Below, piece after piece: positions 23,480 through 32,281 of a DNA stretch of 64,000 bases (its first letter is position 1; each line of letters opens with the position of its first letter). The stretch is from the NCBI RefSeq assembly GCF_000559085.1, contig NZ_JALN02000001.1:2356001-2420000 (forward strand). The letters run 5' to 3'. The notes below the pieces were generated by a model, which was not told the origin of the DNA, made no database searches, and saw only the letters and a program-made list of their open reading frames with translations. Both the position numbers and the translations under genes were made by a program. This DNA comes from Mycolicibacterium aromaticivorans JS19b1 = JCM 16368. GTDB lineage: Bacteria; Actinomycetota; Actinomycetes; Mycobacteriales; Mycobacteriaceae.

Positions 23480-24654
23480 TCGATTTCGAGATTCCCGACG
23501 ATCTGGCCGCGCTGCGAGATGAGATCCGCGCGTTCGTCGTCGAGAAAATCGTTCCCTACGAACGAGATCCACGCGTCACCCGGCACGGACCAAACGAGGA
23601 CCTGCGCACCGAGCTCGTCGGGCTGGCCCGCGACGCGGGCCTGCTGACATTCCAGGCTCCGCACCGCTTCGGCGGGCGTGAACCGTCGCATCGCGAGCAG
23701 GCCGTGCTGTTCGAGGCGGCCGGCTGGTCGACGCTGGGTCCGGTCGCGCTGAACTGTGCGGCACCCGACGAGGGCAACATGTACCTGTTGTCCAAGATCG
23801 CCACCGAGGAGCAGGCCGACAAGTTCCTGGTTCCGGTGATCGACGGCCGCCAGCGCTCGGTGTTCGCGATGACCGAACCAGGAGGCGCCGGATCCGACCC
23901 GAATCAGCTTGCCACCGCAGCCGTTTTCGACGGCACCGACTACGTGATCAACGGACGCAAGTGGCTGATCACCGGAGCCAACAAAGCGCGGACGTGGATC
24001 ATCATGGCGCGAGTGGCACCGAATGCGCACGGTCCCGACGGCCCGACACTATTCCTGTGCGACGGCCAGACCCCGGGTATCGAGCTCGAGCGCGTGATGG
24101 ACACGATGGACCGCAATTACGTCGAGGGACACGGCGTTGTGCGGTTCGACGACTTACGACTGCCCGCCGCCACGGTCCTGGGCGAGGTGGGCCAAGCGCT
24201 GCGCTACGCCCAATTGCGACTGGCGCCAGCGCGTTTGACGCACTGTATGCGTTGGCTCGGCGCGGCATCGCGGGCACAGTCGATCGCGATCGACCATGCC
24301 CGCACCCGAACAGGTTTCGGCAAGCCGCTCGGCGAACACCAAGGTGTCAGCTTCATGCTCGCCGACAACGAGATCGCCCTGCAGCAATGCCGGCTGGCGA
24401 TCTGGTGGGCCTGCTGGACGCTGGACGGCGGCGCCAAGGGCCGCCACGAAAGCTCGATGGTCAAGGCCTACGTGTCCGAGGAGCTGTTCAAGGTGGCCGA
24501 CCGCTGCGTACAGATCCTTGGCGGTATGGGCATCTCCGACGAAACCCCGGTCGGTGCAATCTTTTCCGACATGCGAGCGTTCCGGCTCTATGACGGCCCG
24601 ACAGAGGTCCACAAGTACGCGATCGCCCGCCAGGTGCTGAGGAACCCGTCATGA
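23476..24654 (+). CDS. Acyl-CoA dehydrogenase, second ACAD10/11-like copy
   Basis: 392 residues. FAMTEPGGAGSDP marks the FAD/substrate domain, VINGRKWLITGA the beta domain, and QILGGMGISDETPV and RLYDGPTEVHKYAIARQVL the C-terminal helical domain. The DGPTEVHK motif is the counterpart of DGPTEAHK in the copy at 6022, typical of the ACAD10/11-like group. Start ATG overlaps the kinase stop (ATGA) and its own stop overlaps the SDR start (ATGA), so all three proteins are made together in near-equal amounts. Role inferred as oxidation or dephosphorylating elimination on a phosphorylated acyl-CoA. Confidence 0.87.
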   Translation: MIDFEIPDDLAALRDEIRAFVVEKIVPYERDPRVTRHGPNEDLRTELVGLARDAGLLTFQAPHRFGGREPSHREQAVLFEAAGWSTLGPVALNCAAPDEGNMYLLSKIATEEQADKFLVPVIDGRQRSVFAMTEPGGAGSDPNQLATAAVFDGTDYVINGRKWLITGANKARTWIIMARVAPNAHGPDGPTLFLCDGQTPGIELERVMDTMDRNYVEGHGVVRFDDLRLPAATVLGEVGQALRYAQLRLAPARLTHCMRWLGAASRAQSIAIDHARTRTGFGKPLGEHQGVSFMLADNEIALQQCRLAIWWACWTLDGGAKGRHESSMVKAYVSEELFKVADRCVQILGGMGISDETPVGAIFSDMRAFRLYDGPTEVHKYAIARQVLRNPS

Positions 24655-25412
24655 GCATCCTTGATTCGTTCCGGCTCGACGACAAGGTCGTCATCGTCAC
24701 GGGCGCGTCGTCCGGTTTGGGCGTGTCGTTCGCGCAGGCCTTCGCCGAGGCCGGCGCTCACCTGGTGCTCGGGGCTCGACGAGTCGAACAAATGGCGGGC
24801 ACCGCGGCCCTCGTCGAAGAAGCCGGCCGCAAGGTGTACACCCGCAAAACCGATGTCGTCGACCCCGATCAGTGCGACCAACTCGTCGAGTCGGCGATGA
24901 AGGTGTTCGGTCGAGTGGACGTGTTGGTCAACAACGCCGGAGTGGGCACCGCGGTGCCGGCCACCCGCGAGACGCCCGAACAGTTCCGCAAGGTCGTCGA
25001 CGTCAACCTCAACGGGTCGTACTGGATGGCACAGGCGTGCGGCCGGGTCATGCAACCCGGAAGCTCAATCATCAATATTTCCAGCATTCTTGGCATCACC
25101 ACCGGCGGTCTGCCGCAGGCCGCGTACAGCGCGTCGAAGGCAGCCGTGATCGGCCTGACCCGGGATCTGGCCCAACAATGGGGGCCGCGCAAGGGTATTC
25201 GTGTCAACGCCTTGGCCCCTGGCTTTTTCCAGAGCGAGATGACCGACGAATACCAGCCCGGCTACCTGGAGACACAGCTACCACGGGTGATGTTGGGCAG
25301 GATGGGTGATCCCGTCGAATTGGCCGCTACCGCAGTATGGCTCGCGTCGCAGGCCGGCGGATACGTGACCGGACAGACAATTATCGTCGACGGCGGCTTG
25401 ACCATCACGTAG
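24651..25412 (+). CDS. Short-chain dehydrogenase/reductase
   Basis: 253 residues with a classical SDR set: TGASSGLG near residue 19, NNAG, serine in NISSILG, catalytic Y-x3-K in YSASK, and C-terminal IIVDGGLTIT. Third gene of the kinase/dehydrogenase operon, coupled by a 4-bp overlap. Sequence is only distantly similar to the SDR at 5251, so the two operons probably handle different chain lengths or branching. Beyond the stop lies a weak GTGAT/ATCAC inverted repeat (25412-25425) that is too short to call a terminator. Confidence 0.88.
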   Translation: MSILDSFRLDDKVVIVTGASSGLGVSFAQAFAEAGAHLVLGARRVEQMAGTAALVEEAGRKVYTRKTDVVDPDQCDQLVESAMKVFGRVDVLVNNAGVGTAVPATRETPEQFRKVVDVNLNGSYWMAQACGRVMQPGSSIINISSILGITTGGLPQAAYSASKAAVIGLTRDLAQQWGPRKGIRVNALAPGFFQSEMTDEYQPGYLETQLPRVMLGRMGDPVELAATAVWLASQAGGYVTGQTIIVDGGLTIT

Positions 25413-25502
25413 TGATAACGATCACGCGTCGATTAGTGCCCTCTCAGGGCTCTCACACGATTGCGACATCCGCTACTAAGAACAGTCTGGCACCCTCCAA
25501 TC

Positions 25503-25772
25503 ATGTGGACGAACCTGTACGTGATGTCGGCGGTGATCATTGCTGCCGCCACCTGGCTGGTCAGTCCGCGCTTTCAGTCATCTGACCCGCCGAGCGAAGT
25601 TTCTCGGGGTTTCTGGTCCGTGGTAGCCGGCGTGCTGTGGCCCGTCGTCGTTGTCGGCGCCTTGCAGTTGGCGGCCTTCCGCTACGTTGTGCAGCGGTTG
25701 CGTTCCGAACCGGTCGAGGCTGCGGAGTTACCCCCGCCAGCCGAACTGCAGGACGCCTGCTCGCACTCCTGA
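25503..25772 (+). CDS. Small two-helix membrane protein, hypothetical
   Basis: 89 residues from ATG 25503. Helix 1 covers about 5-20 (LYVMSAVIIAAATWLV) and helix 2 about 37-55 (GVLWPVVVVGALQLAAF), followed by an acidic/Pro-rich tail ending ACSHS. I do not recognise the family. Composition and codon use match the surrounding genes. It stands alone between the SDR operon and the small secreted protein at 25872; no strong ribosome site is visible. Confidence 0.5.
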   Translation: MWTNLYVMSAVIIAAATWLVSPRFQSSDPPSEVSRGFWSVVAGVLWPVVVVGALQLAAFRYVVQRLRSEPVEAAELPPPAELQDACSHS

Positions 25773-25871
25773 TCCCGGTGCGGGCTGGACACCCGCAGAA
25801 TTTGCGTCGTATACGCGACACCTCCTGACGAAATCGGCGATTATTGACGCCTATCGAAGAGGAGGTCTTCC

Positions 25872-26171
25872 GTGACGGTGCACGAAAGACTGGTGTCGGC
25901 GGGCCTTGTGGCCGTCACGTCGGCCGCGATCATGCTCTCGGCGGCCGCGACGGCCTCGGCCGACGACGCGGGCAGCGGCCTGCTGTGGCCGGATCCGACC
26001 GAGCCGTACTACTGGGACGACAACGAGAACCCCGGTAGCACCGGGCCCGCGCCGCTACCGACCGACGACTTGTATTGGAAGGAAGGCCAGGACGCCGGCG
26101 GCACGGGCAATGCAGCGCAGCCGAGCGGCCCCGAGTACACCGACGAGGGGCAGAACGCCGGGGCCGTCTAG
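25872..26171 (+). CDS. Small secreted acidic protein, hypothetical
   Basis: 99 residues. GTG 25872 follows an excellent GAAGAGGAGG site. The N-terminus is a clear signal peptide (hydrophobic 8-28, cleavage after TASA), leaving about 70 residues. The mature part is acidic and rich in Gly, Pro, Asp and aromatic residues, with loosely repeated units such as PYYWDDNENPGS and DLYWKEGQDAGG. No cysteines and no known domain. Probably exported to the cell wall or medium; function unknown. Confidence 0.65.
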   Translation: MTVHERLVSAGLVAVTSAAIMLSAAATASADDAGSGLLWPDPTEPYYWDDNENPGSTGPAPLPTDDLYWKEGQDAGGTGNAAQPSGPEYTDEGQNAGAV

Positions 26172-26181
26172 CCCACGCCGG

Positions 26182-26400
26182 TTACGACGACCAGACCAGC
26201 ATCGAGTTGTTGCGGGAGAGTTCTTTTCGTGCGCGACGCTCGACGAGAAGTGGAACGAACTCCCGGATCGTGCTGTCGTGGAAGTGATCGTGGGCGCTGG
26301 CAACCGTTTGGGCTACATCGTCACGGGGGACGTCCGAATAGGTGGCCGCCAGGCGGTCGACGACCTGCTCGATCAACATAACTTCACTTACGTTTCCCAC
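26182..26400 (-). CDS. Small three-helix-bundle protein (mycobacterial dimerisation-domain type)
   Basis: About 72 residues from GTG 26400. A coupled GTG at 26451, overlapping the stop of the TetR gene, would add 17 residues that do not look like the family. The core EQVVDRLAATYSDVPRDDVAQTVASAHDHF is the pattern of small three-helix proteins common in mycobacteria, often called a three-helix bundle dimerisation domain. No catalytic motif. It follows the TetR gene on the same strand, so co-transcription is likely. Confidence 0.6.
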   Translation of the reverse strand: MGNVSEVMLIEQVVDRLAATYSDVPRDDVAQTVASAHDHFHDSTIREFVPLLVERRARKELSRNNSMLVWSS

Positions 26401-26447
26401 TTTATTAACTCTGAGCCATCGGATCGTCGCCGTCAATTTGACGTCGA

Positions 26448-27005
26448 TCACGGTGCCGGGTCACCGAGGTAGTGCGCCACTACCGGCCGCAGCCACTCTG
26501 CGAGAAGCGCGTCGTCCATTGCCACGAGGGGCGGTAGCCCGAGGACGTAGCGCCCGACCGCCAGACCCAGCATCTGCGAGCCGACCAACGCCGCCCGCTC
26601 CGCCGGCCGATCCGGCACCACGGCTGCCAGCGCGGGACTCACCTGGTCCACGAAAACCCCGAGCAGCGCGTCGGCGGCCACCCGGTTGGTGGCCGCCGAG
26701 CGCAGCAGCGGCAGAAACGGGCCGTGCGGTCCCCACACGTCGACGAAAAGCGGAAGCACCAGGTCGACGACGCGCTCGGGCGCGCAACCGGTGAGGTCGG
26801 GGAAGGTGATCGCGAGTCGCGACGCGGCGGCGAAGAGCTGGGCCTTGGTCCCGAAGTAATGCATGACCAGCGCCGGATCGACTCCCGCGGCCGACGCGAT
26901 GGACCGAATGGTGGTCCGCTCGAATCCGCGTTCGCCGAACTGGGAGCGGGCTTCGGCCAGAATCCGCGATCGAGTCACTTCACCGTCGCGCGCCTTCACG
27001 GTCAT
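26448..27005 (-). CDS. TetR-family regulator of the monooxygenase operon
   Basis: 185 residues. The helix-turn-helix lies at about 32-51 (TTIRSIASAAGVDPALVMHYF). The ligand domain ends PLVAMDDALLAEWLRPVVAHYL, as in the TetR_C_17-like group. It diverges from the gene at 27089 across an 83-bp region with two identical 14-bp palindromes, a standard layout for an autoregulated local repressor. Inducer unknown, plausibly an aromatic or phenolic substrate of the linked flavin monooxygenase. Confidence 0.88.
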   Translation of the reverse strand: MTVKARDGEVTRSRILAEARSQFGERGFERTTIRSIASAAGVDPALVMHYFGTKAQLFAAASRLAITFPDLTGCAPERVVDLVLPLFVDVWGPHGPFLPLLRSAATNRVAADALLGVFVDQVSPALAAVVPDRPAERAALVGSQMLGLAVGRYVLGLPPLVAMDDALLAEWLRPVVAHYLGDPAP

Positions 27006-27018
27006 CTCGGCAGTCTAT

Positions 27019-27032
27019 TCAACAACTGTTGA
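27019..27032. promoter_or_regulatory. Operator-like palindrome 1 (TCAACAACTGTTGA)
   Basis: Arms TCAACA and TGTTGA are exact reverse complements around AC. It overlaps the -35 hexamer TTGACA (27029-27034) and lies 13 bp before the TetR ATG. Binding at this copy could block both divergent promoters. The identical sequence recurs at 27063. Confidence 0.7.
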
Positions 27033-27057
27033 CATCGCCAAGCTGCCGACCTAGCGT
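27029..27057 (+). promoter_or_regulatory. SigA-type promoter of the monooxygenase operon
   Basis: A consensus -35 TTGACA at 27029-27034, a 17-bp spacer, and -10 TAGCGT at 27052-27057 (TANNNT). Predicted transcription start is near 27064, inside the second palindrome. Spacing and hexamers are read directly; activity is inferred. Confidence 0.6.
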
Positions 27058-27062
27058 CGAGT

Positions 27063-27076
27063 TCAACAACTGTTGA
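27063..27076. promoter_or_regulatory. Operator-like palindrome 2 (TCAACAACTGTTGA)
   Basis: Exact repeat of the sequence at 27019, 44 bp away (about four helical turns), so two repressor dimers would sit on the same DNA face. It overlaps the predicted transcription start and ends 12 bp before the ATG at 27089. Confidence 0.7.
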
Positions 27077-27088
27077 GGAGGCGCCGAC

Positions 27089-27492
27089 ATGACCGTCACC
27101 GCCATTCAGATCGGTCTTGATCCCGACGTGATCGACTACTCATCTCCCGACTTCACGCAGTTCAGCGGGCTGTCGAAGGACCGGCTTCGCGCCGCCAACG
27201 ACGAGAACGTCGCCGCGCTGCGCGCCGCCGGCTACCGGCTCGACAACTGCCTGATCGGCTTCGGTGCGGCCGGGGTCCAGAAGGCCCACCAGTGGCTGGA
27301 AGCCAAGCGCTATGACGCGGTGCTGATCGGCGCGGGCGTCCGCCTGGTCGCCGGTAACACCCTGCTCTTCGAGTCCATCGTCAACGCAGCACACGTGACC
27401 CAGCCCGGCTGCCGGTTCGTCTTCAATCAGGCGGCGACGGCCACCCCCGACGACATCCGCCGCTGGTACCCCGATCCGGAAGGAGCTGTGCA

Positions 27493-27496
<4 letters not shown>
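27089..27496 (+). CDS. Conserved hypothetical protein linked to the monooxygenase
   Basis: 135 residues. No named domain that I can give. The centre reads RLDNCLIGFGAAGVQKAHQWLEAKRYDAVLIGAGVRL, an alternating strand-helix-strand pattern suggestive of a small Rossmann-like fold. A conserved-looking FNQAATATPDDIRRWYP closes it. GAGGAGG lies 7 nt before the ATG. It overlaps the monooxygenase ATG by 4 bp (ATGA), so the two are co-translated. May be an accessory protein; no function is established to my knowledge. Confidence 0.75.
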
Positions 27497-28725
<1,229 letters not shown>

Positions 28726-28977
28726 CCGAACTGCAGCGCACACCGTGGTTCGCGTTGATCCGCGAACGCGGGGTGCCTCCCGTCGACGTGGCCGGGGTGC
28801 TGCAAGCCGAGCGGACCGACGACGGTCCGGCAGTATTGGTGCGGCCGGACGGCTACATCGCGTGGACCGGTTCTTCCGCCGACACGGGATGGCGGACGGT
28901 TCTGAAAGCTTGCGCACCGCCGCAGGCCACAGCAGCGCCCTAAAACCCTCCGGGCCTTTGCGTTTCGGTTGCGGTGA

Positions 28978-30099
28978 TCAGCTGGCCGGGGGTAGGTGGA
29001 CAGTGGTGTTGCCCCCGTTGCGCTTGGCGTCGAACATTGCGAGGTCCGCCCACTGCACGAGCGAGTCGAGAACTGCAACCGGATCATCTCCGGCAGAAGC
29101 GAAGATGTCCGCGGCAACACTGGTGACCCCGACACTCGCTGTGATCGGGTACTCGGCCGGAGCAGCGATTGCGTTCCGGATATCGTCGGCCCCCACGCTT
29201 GCCAGCCCGGACTCGACCAGGTCGACGACGACGAACTCCTCGCCGCCGATCCGGGCCACCAGCGCGGTGCCGCCCACCGCTGACACGATCCGGCGAGCGC
29301 AGAGGATCAGAACCTCGTCGCCGGCGATATGCCCGAAAGTGTCATTGATCGACTTGAAGCGGTCCAGGTCCACGACGATCACCGCCACGTCGGTGGCCGC
29401 GGCGACGACGTCCCGGAACAGATCTGCGAGGTGAAGTTGCAGACCCCGCCGGTTGAGTAGACCGGTCAGGGGATCGGTGATCGATTCGTTCGCGTCGTTG
29501 CGCAGCGACCAGATCGCGAGCTGGATCCCCAACGGGGTCCAGGCCACGGGCGCCACGGCGGCGATGGTCTTGACGGTGAAGGCAGCGATATCCAGATGGG
29601 TGGCATCACTTACGTGCAGGGCGAAGGCCGTGGTCGCCAGGAGCAGCCATAGCACGTGGGCTGCAAGGTATTTCGGGCCGTCGAAGAACATCAGATATAC
29701 CGAGATCATCGCGAAGGCATTGAAGGCGAACAAGCCGAGCAACCAACTTGCATCCAGCACGGCCACAGCGGCTATCCCGATGTCTGCGGAAATGACGAAA
29801 GCGAGCGATACCCGCCGAGACGGCCATGGCCGATAACACCAATTCCAACCCCAAAAAAGCTGCAGCACAGCGAACATGGCCACGACAATCTGCGATGCTG
29901 GGGTGCGGGCTGAGGGAAACAGGACGAACAGGGACAGCAGTCCGTTGGTCCCCGTGCCGATACCGATGAGCACTTGGATCGGACCGGACTTCGCGCGTTT
30001 GGTGAAGTACTGCACCTGCGCGGCATAATCGACCGGTTCGTTCCACCACTCCCGAAGGTGGTTTCCGAACCCGGCAAAGTCGTCAAAGGTTGCCTGCAA
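28978..30099 (-). CDS. Membrane diguanylate cyclase (GGDEF domain)
   Basis: 373 residues. The N-terminal half has about six membrane helices with no named sensor family. The C-terminal ~165 residues are a GGDEF domain: TDPLTGLLNRRGL, VDLDRFKSINDTFGH and active-site RIGGEEF, intact for making cyclic di-GMP from GTP. The inhibitory I-site (RxxD five residues before GGEEF) is absent; the positions read GGTA. So product inhibition through that site is not expected. No EAL domain is attached. Stands alone, upstream of a tRNA pair read on the same strand. Confidence 0.88.
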   Translation of the reverse strand: MQATFDDFAGFGNHLREWWNEPVDYAAQVQYFTKRAKSGPIQVLIGIGTGTNGLLSLFVLFPSARTPASQIVVAMFAVLQLFWGWNWCYRPWPSRRVSLAFVISADIGIAAVAVLDASWLLGLFAFNAFAMISVYLMFFDGPKYLAAHVLWLLLATTAFALHVSDATHLDIAAFTVKTIAAVAPVAWTPLGIQLAIWSLRNDANESITDPLTGLLNRRGLQLHLADLFRDVVAAATDVAVIVVDLDRFKSINDTFGHIAGDEVLILCARRIVSAVGGTALVARIGGEEFVVVDLVESGLASVGADDIRNAIAAPAEYPITASVGVTSVAADIFASAGDDPVAVLDSLVQWADLAMFDAKRNGGNTTVHLPPAS

Positions 30100-30187
30100 A
30101 GACGAGCCCCTGTCCAGCTGTCAAGTCAGACGGCGTCAAGTTATTTGAACCGACAATAACCGCTGCGGGTTAGCCAGGGGAGCCAAC

Positions 30188-30205
30188 TGTGACAAATTTG
30201 CCACA
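30188..30205. promoter_or_regulatory. 18-bp near-perfect palindrome upstream of the diguanylate cyclase
   Basis: TGTGACAAA and TTTGCCACA are reverse complements except one position per arm. It lies 89-106 bp before the ATG of the GGDEF gene and 74 bp from the tRNA-Arg. The TGTGA start recalls CRP-family boxes, but the spacing is two bases too long, so no family is assigned. Confidence 0.4.
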
Positions 30206-30278
30206 ACCGCTCGGACGTCGGGCGGGCGTACGCAGTTGCTGGACGGAATGTTGGGCCGCCGACCCCGCACATGAAAAG

Positions 30279-30351
30279 TGCGCCCGAAGGGATTCGAACC
30301 CCTAACCTTCTGATCCGTAGTCAGATGCTCTATCCGTTGAGCTACGGGCGC
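30279..30351 (-). tRNA. tRNA-Arg (ACG)
   Basis: 73 nt on the minus strand. Acceptor GCGCCCG pairs with CGGGCGC, D arm GCTC...GAGC, anticodon stem TCTGA/TCAGA with loop CTACGGA giving anticodon ACG, and T arm GGGGTTCGAATCCC. Discriminator A; no CCA encoded. Adjacent to tRNA-Ser, as next to hisC2 in other mycobacteria. Confidence 0.95.
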
Positions 30352-30391
30352 CGTCTGTCTTCAGTTGTCGTGGCTGACGAATCAGCCGCGG

Positions 30392-30480
30392 CGGAGGCGA
30401 GAGGATTTGAACCTCCGGTCCCCTTTAAGGGGGACAACTCATTAGCAGTGAGTCCCATTCGGCCGCTCTGGCACGCCTCC
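30392..30480 (-). tRNA. tRNA-Ser (GCT)
   Basis: 89 nt on the minus strand with the long variable arm of class II tRNAs (GTCCCCCTTAAAGGGGAC). Acceptor GGAGGCG/CGCCTCC, anticodon stem ACTCA/TGAGT with loop CTGCTAA giving GCT, discriminator G. CCA not encoded. Confidence 0.95.
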
Positions 30481-30551
30481 TGAATTACCTGAGCGTACCG
30501 GAGCCTGACTGATGCCCCGAACCGCCGATGGATGAGAGTACACAGCCCACT

Positions 30552-30557
30552 TAGACT
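30552..30557 (+). promoter_or_regulatory. -10 element of hisC2, leaderless arrangement
   Basis: TAGACT (TANNNT) ends 7 nt before the ATG at 30565, so transcription would start at or next to the A of the start codon. No ribosome site precedes the ATG. Leaderless mRNAs are common in mycobacteria. Confidence 0.5.
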
Positions 30558-30564
30558 TGGACAA

Positions 30565-31635
30565 ATGACCGCCCGCCTGCGCCCCGAACTGGCCGACCTA
30601 CCGGCCTACACCCCGGGTAGGACGGTTCCGGGTGCCATCAAGCTGGCCAGCAACGAGACGGTGCACGGGCCGCTGCCCAGCGTTCGCTCGGCGATCGCCG
30701 CATCCGCCGAGACCATCAACCGCTACCCCGACAACGGCTATGTGGAGCTCAAGGAGCACCTGGCCAAGCATTTGAGCAAGGAAGGCCCGTTCGCACCTGA
30801 GAACATCGCCGTCGGCTGCGGGTCGGTGAGCCTGTGCCAGCAGCTCATCCAGATCACCTCCTCGGTCGGTGACGAAGTGGTCTTCGGCTGGCGCAGCTTC
30901 GAGATCTACCCCCTGCAGGTTCGCGTGGCCGGCGCCACCGCGGTCCAGGTACCGCTGCGCGATTACACGTTCGACCTCGACGCCATGCTCGCCGCGATCA
31001 CCGACCGCACCCGCCTGATCTTCGTCTGCAACCCGAACAACCCGACCTCCACCGTCGTGGACCCCGACGCGCTCGCCGGGTTCGTCGCCGCCGTGCCGCC
31101 GGACATTCTCATCGTCATCGACGAGGCCTACGTCGAATACATCCGCGACGGGATGCTGCCCGACAGCCTCGGGCTGGTCCGAAACCATCCCAATGTCGTT
31201 GTGCTGCGTACTTTTTCGAAAGCGTACGGGCTGGCCGGGCTGCGGATCGGTTACGCCGTCGGCGATCCCGACATCATCACTGCGCTGGGCAAGGTCTACG
31301 TGCCCTTCACCGCGACCACCGTCTCGCAGGCTGCAGCGATCGCGTCGGTGAATGCCGCTGACGAATTGCTCGCCAGGACCGACGCTGTGGTCGCCGAACG
31401 CCGCCGAGTCTGCGCCGCGCTCACCGAGCTCGGCTACAGCTTCCCGCCGTCGCAGGCGAACTTCGTGTGGCTGCCGCTGACGCCGCAGGAGACGCCCGAC
31501 TTCGTCGAGCAGGCCGCCGACAGTCGCGTTCTGGTGCGCCCCTACGGCACCGACGGCGTCCGGGTGACGATCGGCGCACCCGCAGAGAACGACGCGTTCT
31601 TGGCTTTCGCGCGCAAGTGGATCGCTACCCGCTGA
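30565..31635 (+). CDS. hisC2: Histidinol-phosphate/aromatic aminotransferase HisC2
   Basis: 356 residues, class I/II PLP aminotransferase. PLP lysine K219 lies in TFSKAYGLAGLRIGY; also CNPNNPTS and IDEAYVEY. Rv3772 orthologue by tRNA-flanked position. Family members transfer amino groups between glutamate and histidinol phosphate or phenylpyruvate; this second copy is often annotated as aromatic (Pat). ATG 30565 rather than 30532 is chosen because a -10 element at 30552 would otherwise be inside the gene and homology starts at TARLRPEL. Its 3' end overlaps the convergent gene by 11 bp. Confidence 0.9.
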   Translation: MTARLRPELADLPAYTPGRTVPGAIKLASNETVHGPLPSVRSAIAASAETINRYPDNGYVELKEHLAKHLSKEGPFAPENIAVGCGSVSLCQQLIQITSSVGDEVVFGWRSFEIYPLQVRVAGATAVQVPLRDYTFDLDAMLAAITDRTRLIFVCNPNNPTSTVVDPDALAGFVAAVPPDILIVIDEAYVEYIRDGMLPDSLGLVRNHPNVVVLRTFSKAYGLAGLRIGYAVGDPDIITALGKVYVPFTATTVSQAAAIASVNAADELLARTDAVVAERRRVCAALTELGYSFPPSQANFVWLPLTPQETPDFVEQAADSRVLVRPYGTDGVRVTIGAPAENDAFLAFARKWIATR

Positions 31636-32212
31636 CGGGCGCGCGGCCGGTGAAGGCAACCAGCCGGTCCAGTGCAGAGGCGTGCTGGGCGACCTCGACG
31701 GGGTCGTCGAAACCGGCCCGGACACGGCCCTCCGGGGTGATGATCCGGTGCGCCAGGCCCGACACGTACTCGGTCAACGAATCCGGGGCGTGGATCGGGC
31801 GACCGATCGCCGATGCGTAATCCCACGCGTGGATGAGGAATTCAACGGAGAGGATGCCGGCCATGAACCGCGCGGGCGCCTCGCTCTCACCGAACGGAAC
31901 GGTGCCGTCGAGCCCGCGGCGCCGCCAGGCGTCGAGCGCGGGCCGGGCCGCGGCGATCACCTGGCGCTCGATGGAGTCGCCGGGGTTGCGATCCGGGAAC
32001 TGCGCGCCGGCCGCACCCCCCAACAGGGTGATCGAATTCAGCAGGTGATCGGTGAGCCCGGCCACGTCGAACTCGCGGCACGGCGTCTGCTTATTCACAT
32101 CATCGGAAGCAATACCGTGCATCACTTGTTGGAGAACCTGGAGCGACGCTTCAGCGCTGGCCAGTTCGTCGGTCGGTGGAGCTTCCGGTCCTGAGGTCAG
32201 TTCGTCAGCCAT
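31625..32212 (-). CDS. TIGR03086/DinB-like putative metal-binding protein (Rv3773c-like)
   Basis: 195 residues from ATG 32212. The sequence ASAEASLQVLQQVMHGIASDD...TPCREFDVAGLTDHLLNS is the TIGR03086 pattern: a four-helix DinB-like bundle with a His from the DHLL motif and a later His in FLIHAWD as likely metal ligands. Members resemble mycothiol-dependent maleylpyruvate isomerases, but most have no assigned reaction. The frame extends far upstream without a stop, but that part is antisense to cysK and not coding. Confidence 0.82.
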   Translation of the reverse strand: MADELTSGPEAPPTDELASAEASLQVLQQVMHGIASDDVNKQTPCREFDVAGLTDHLLNSITLLGGAAGAQFPDRNPGDSIERQVIAAARPALDAWRRRGLDGTVPFGESEAPARFMAGILSVEFLIHAWDYASAIGRPIHAPDSLTEYVSGLAHRIITPEGRVRAGFDDPVEVAQHASALDRLVAFTGRAPVSG

Positions 32213-32281
32213 GCCCCAACCGTATGACCAGCGACCGACAGAATAGTGTTCGGTGGGGTGCCACGAGAAGGGACGCGCAGC

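Noticed and set aside
25412..25425. Intrinsic terminator after the SDR gene
   Set aside because: Only a 5-bp stem with a 4-nt loop and no T-run.
26401..26451. GTG start at 26451 for the three-helix protein, coupled to the TetR stop
   Set aside because: The added residues (IDVKLTATIRWLRVNK) do not fit the small-protein family; GTG 26400 preferred, with moderate certainty.
30188..30205. CRP-family binding site
   Set aside because: The TGTGA and complementary arm are spaced 8 bp rather than 6, so it does not fit the mycobacterial CRP consensus; kept only as an unassigned palindrome.
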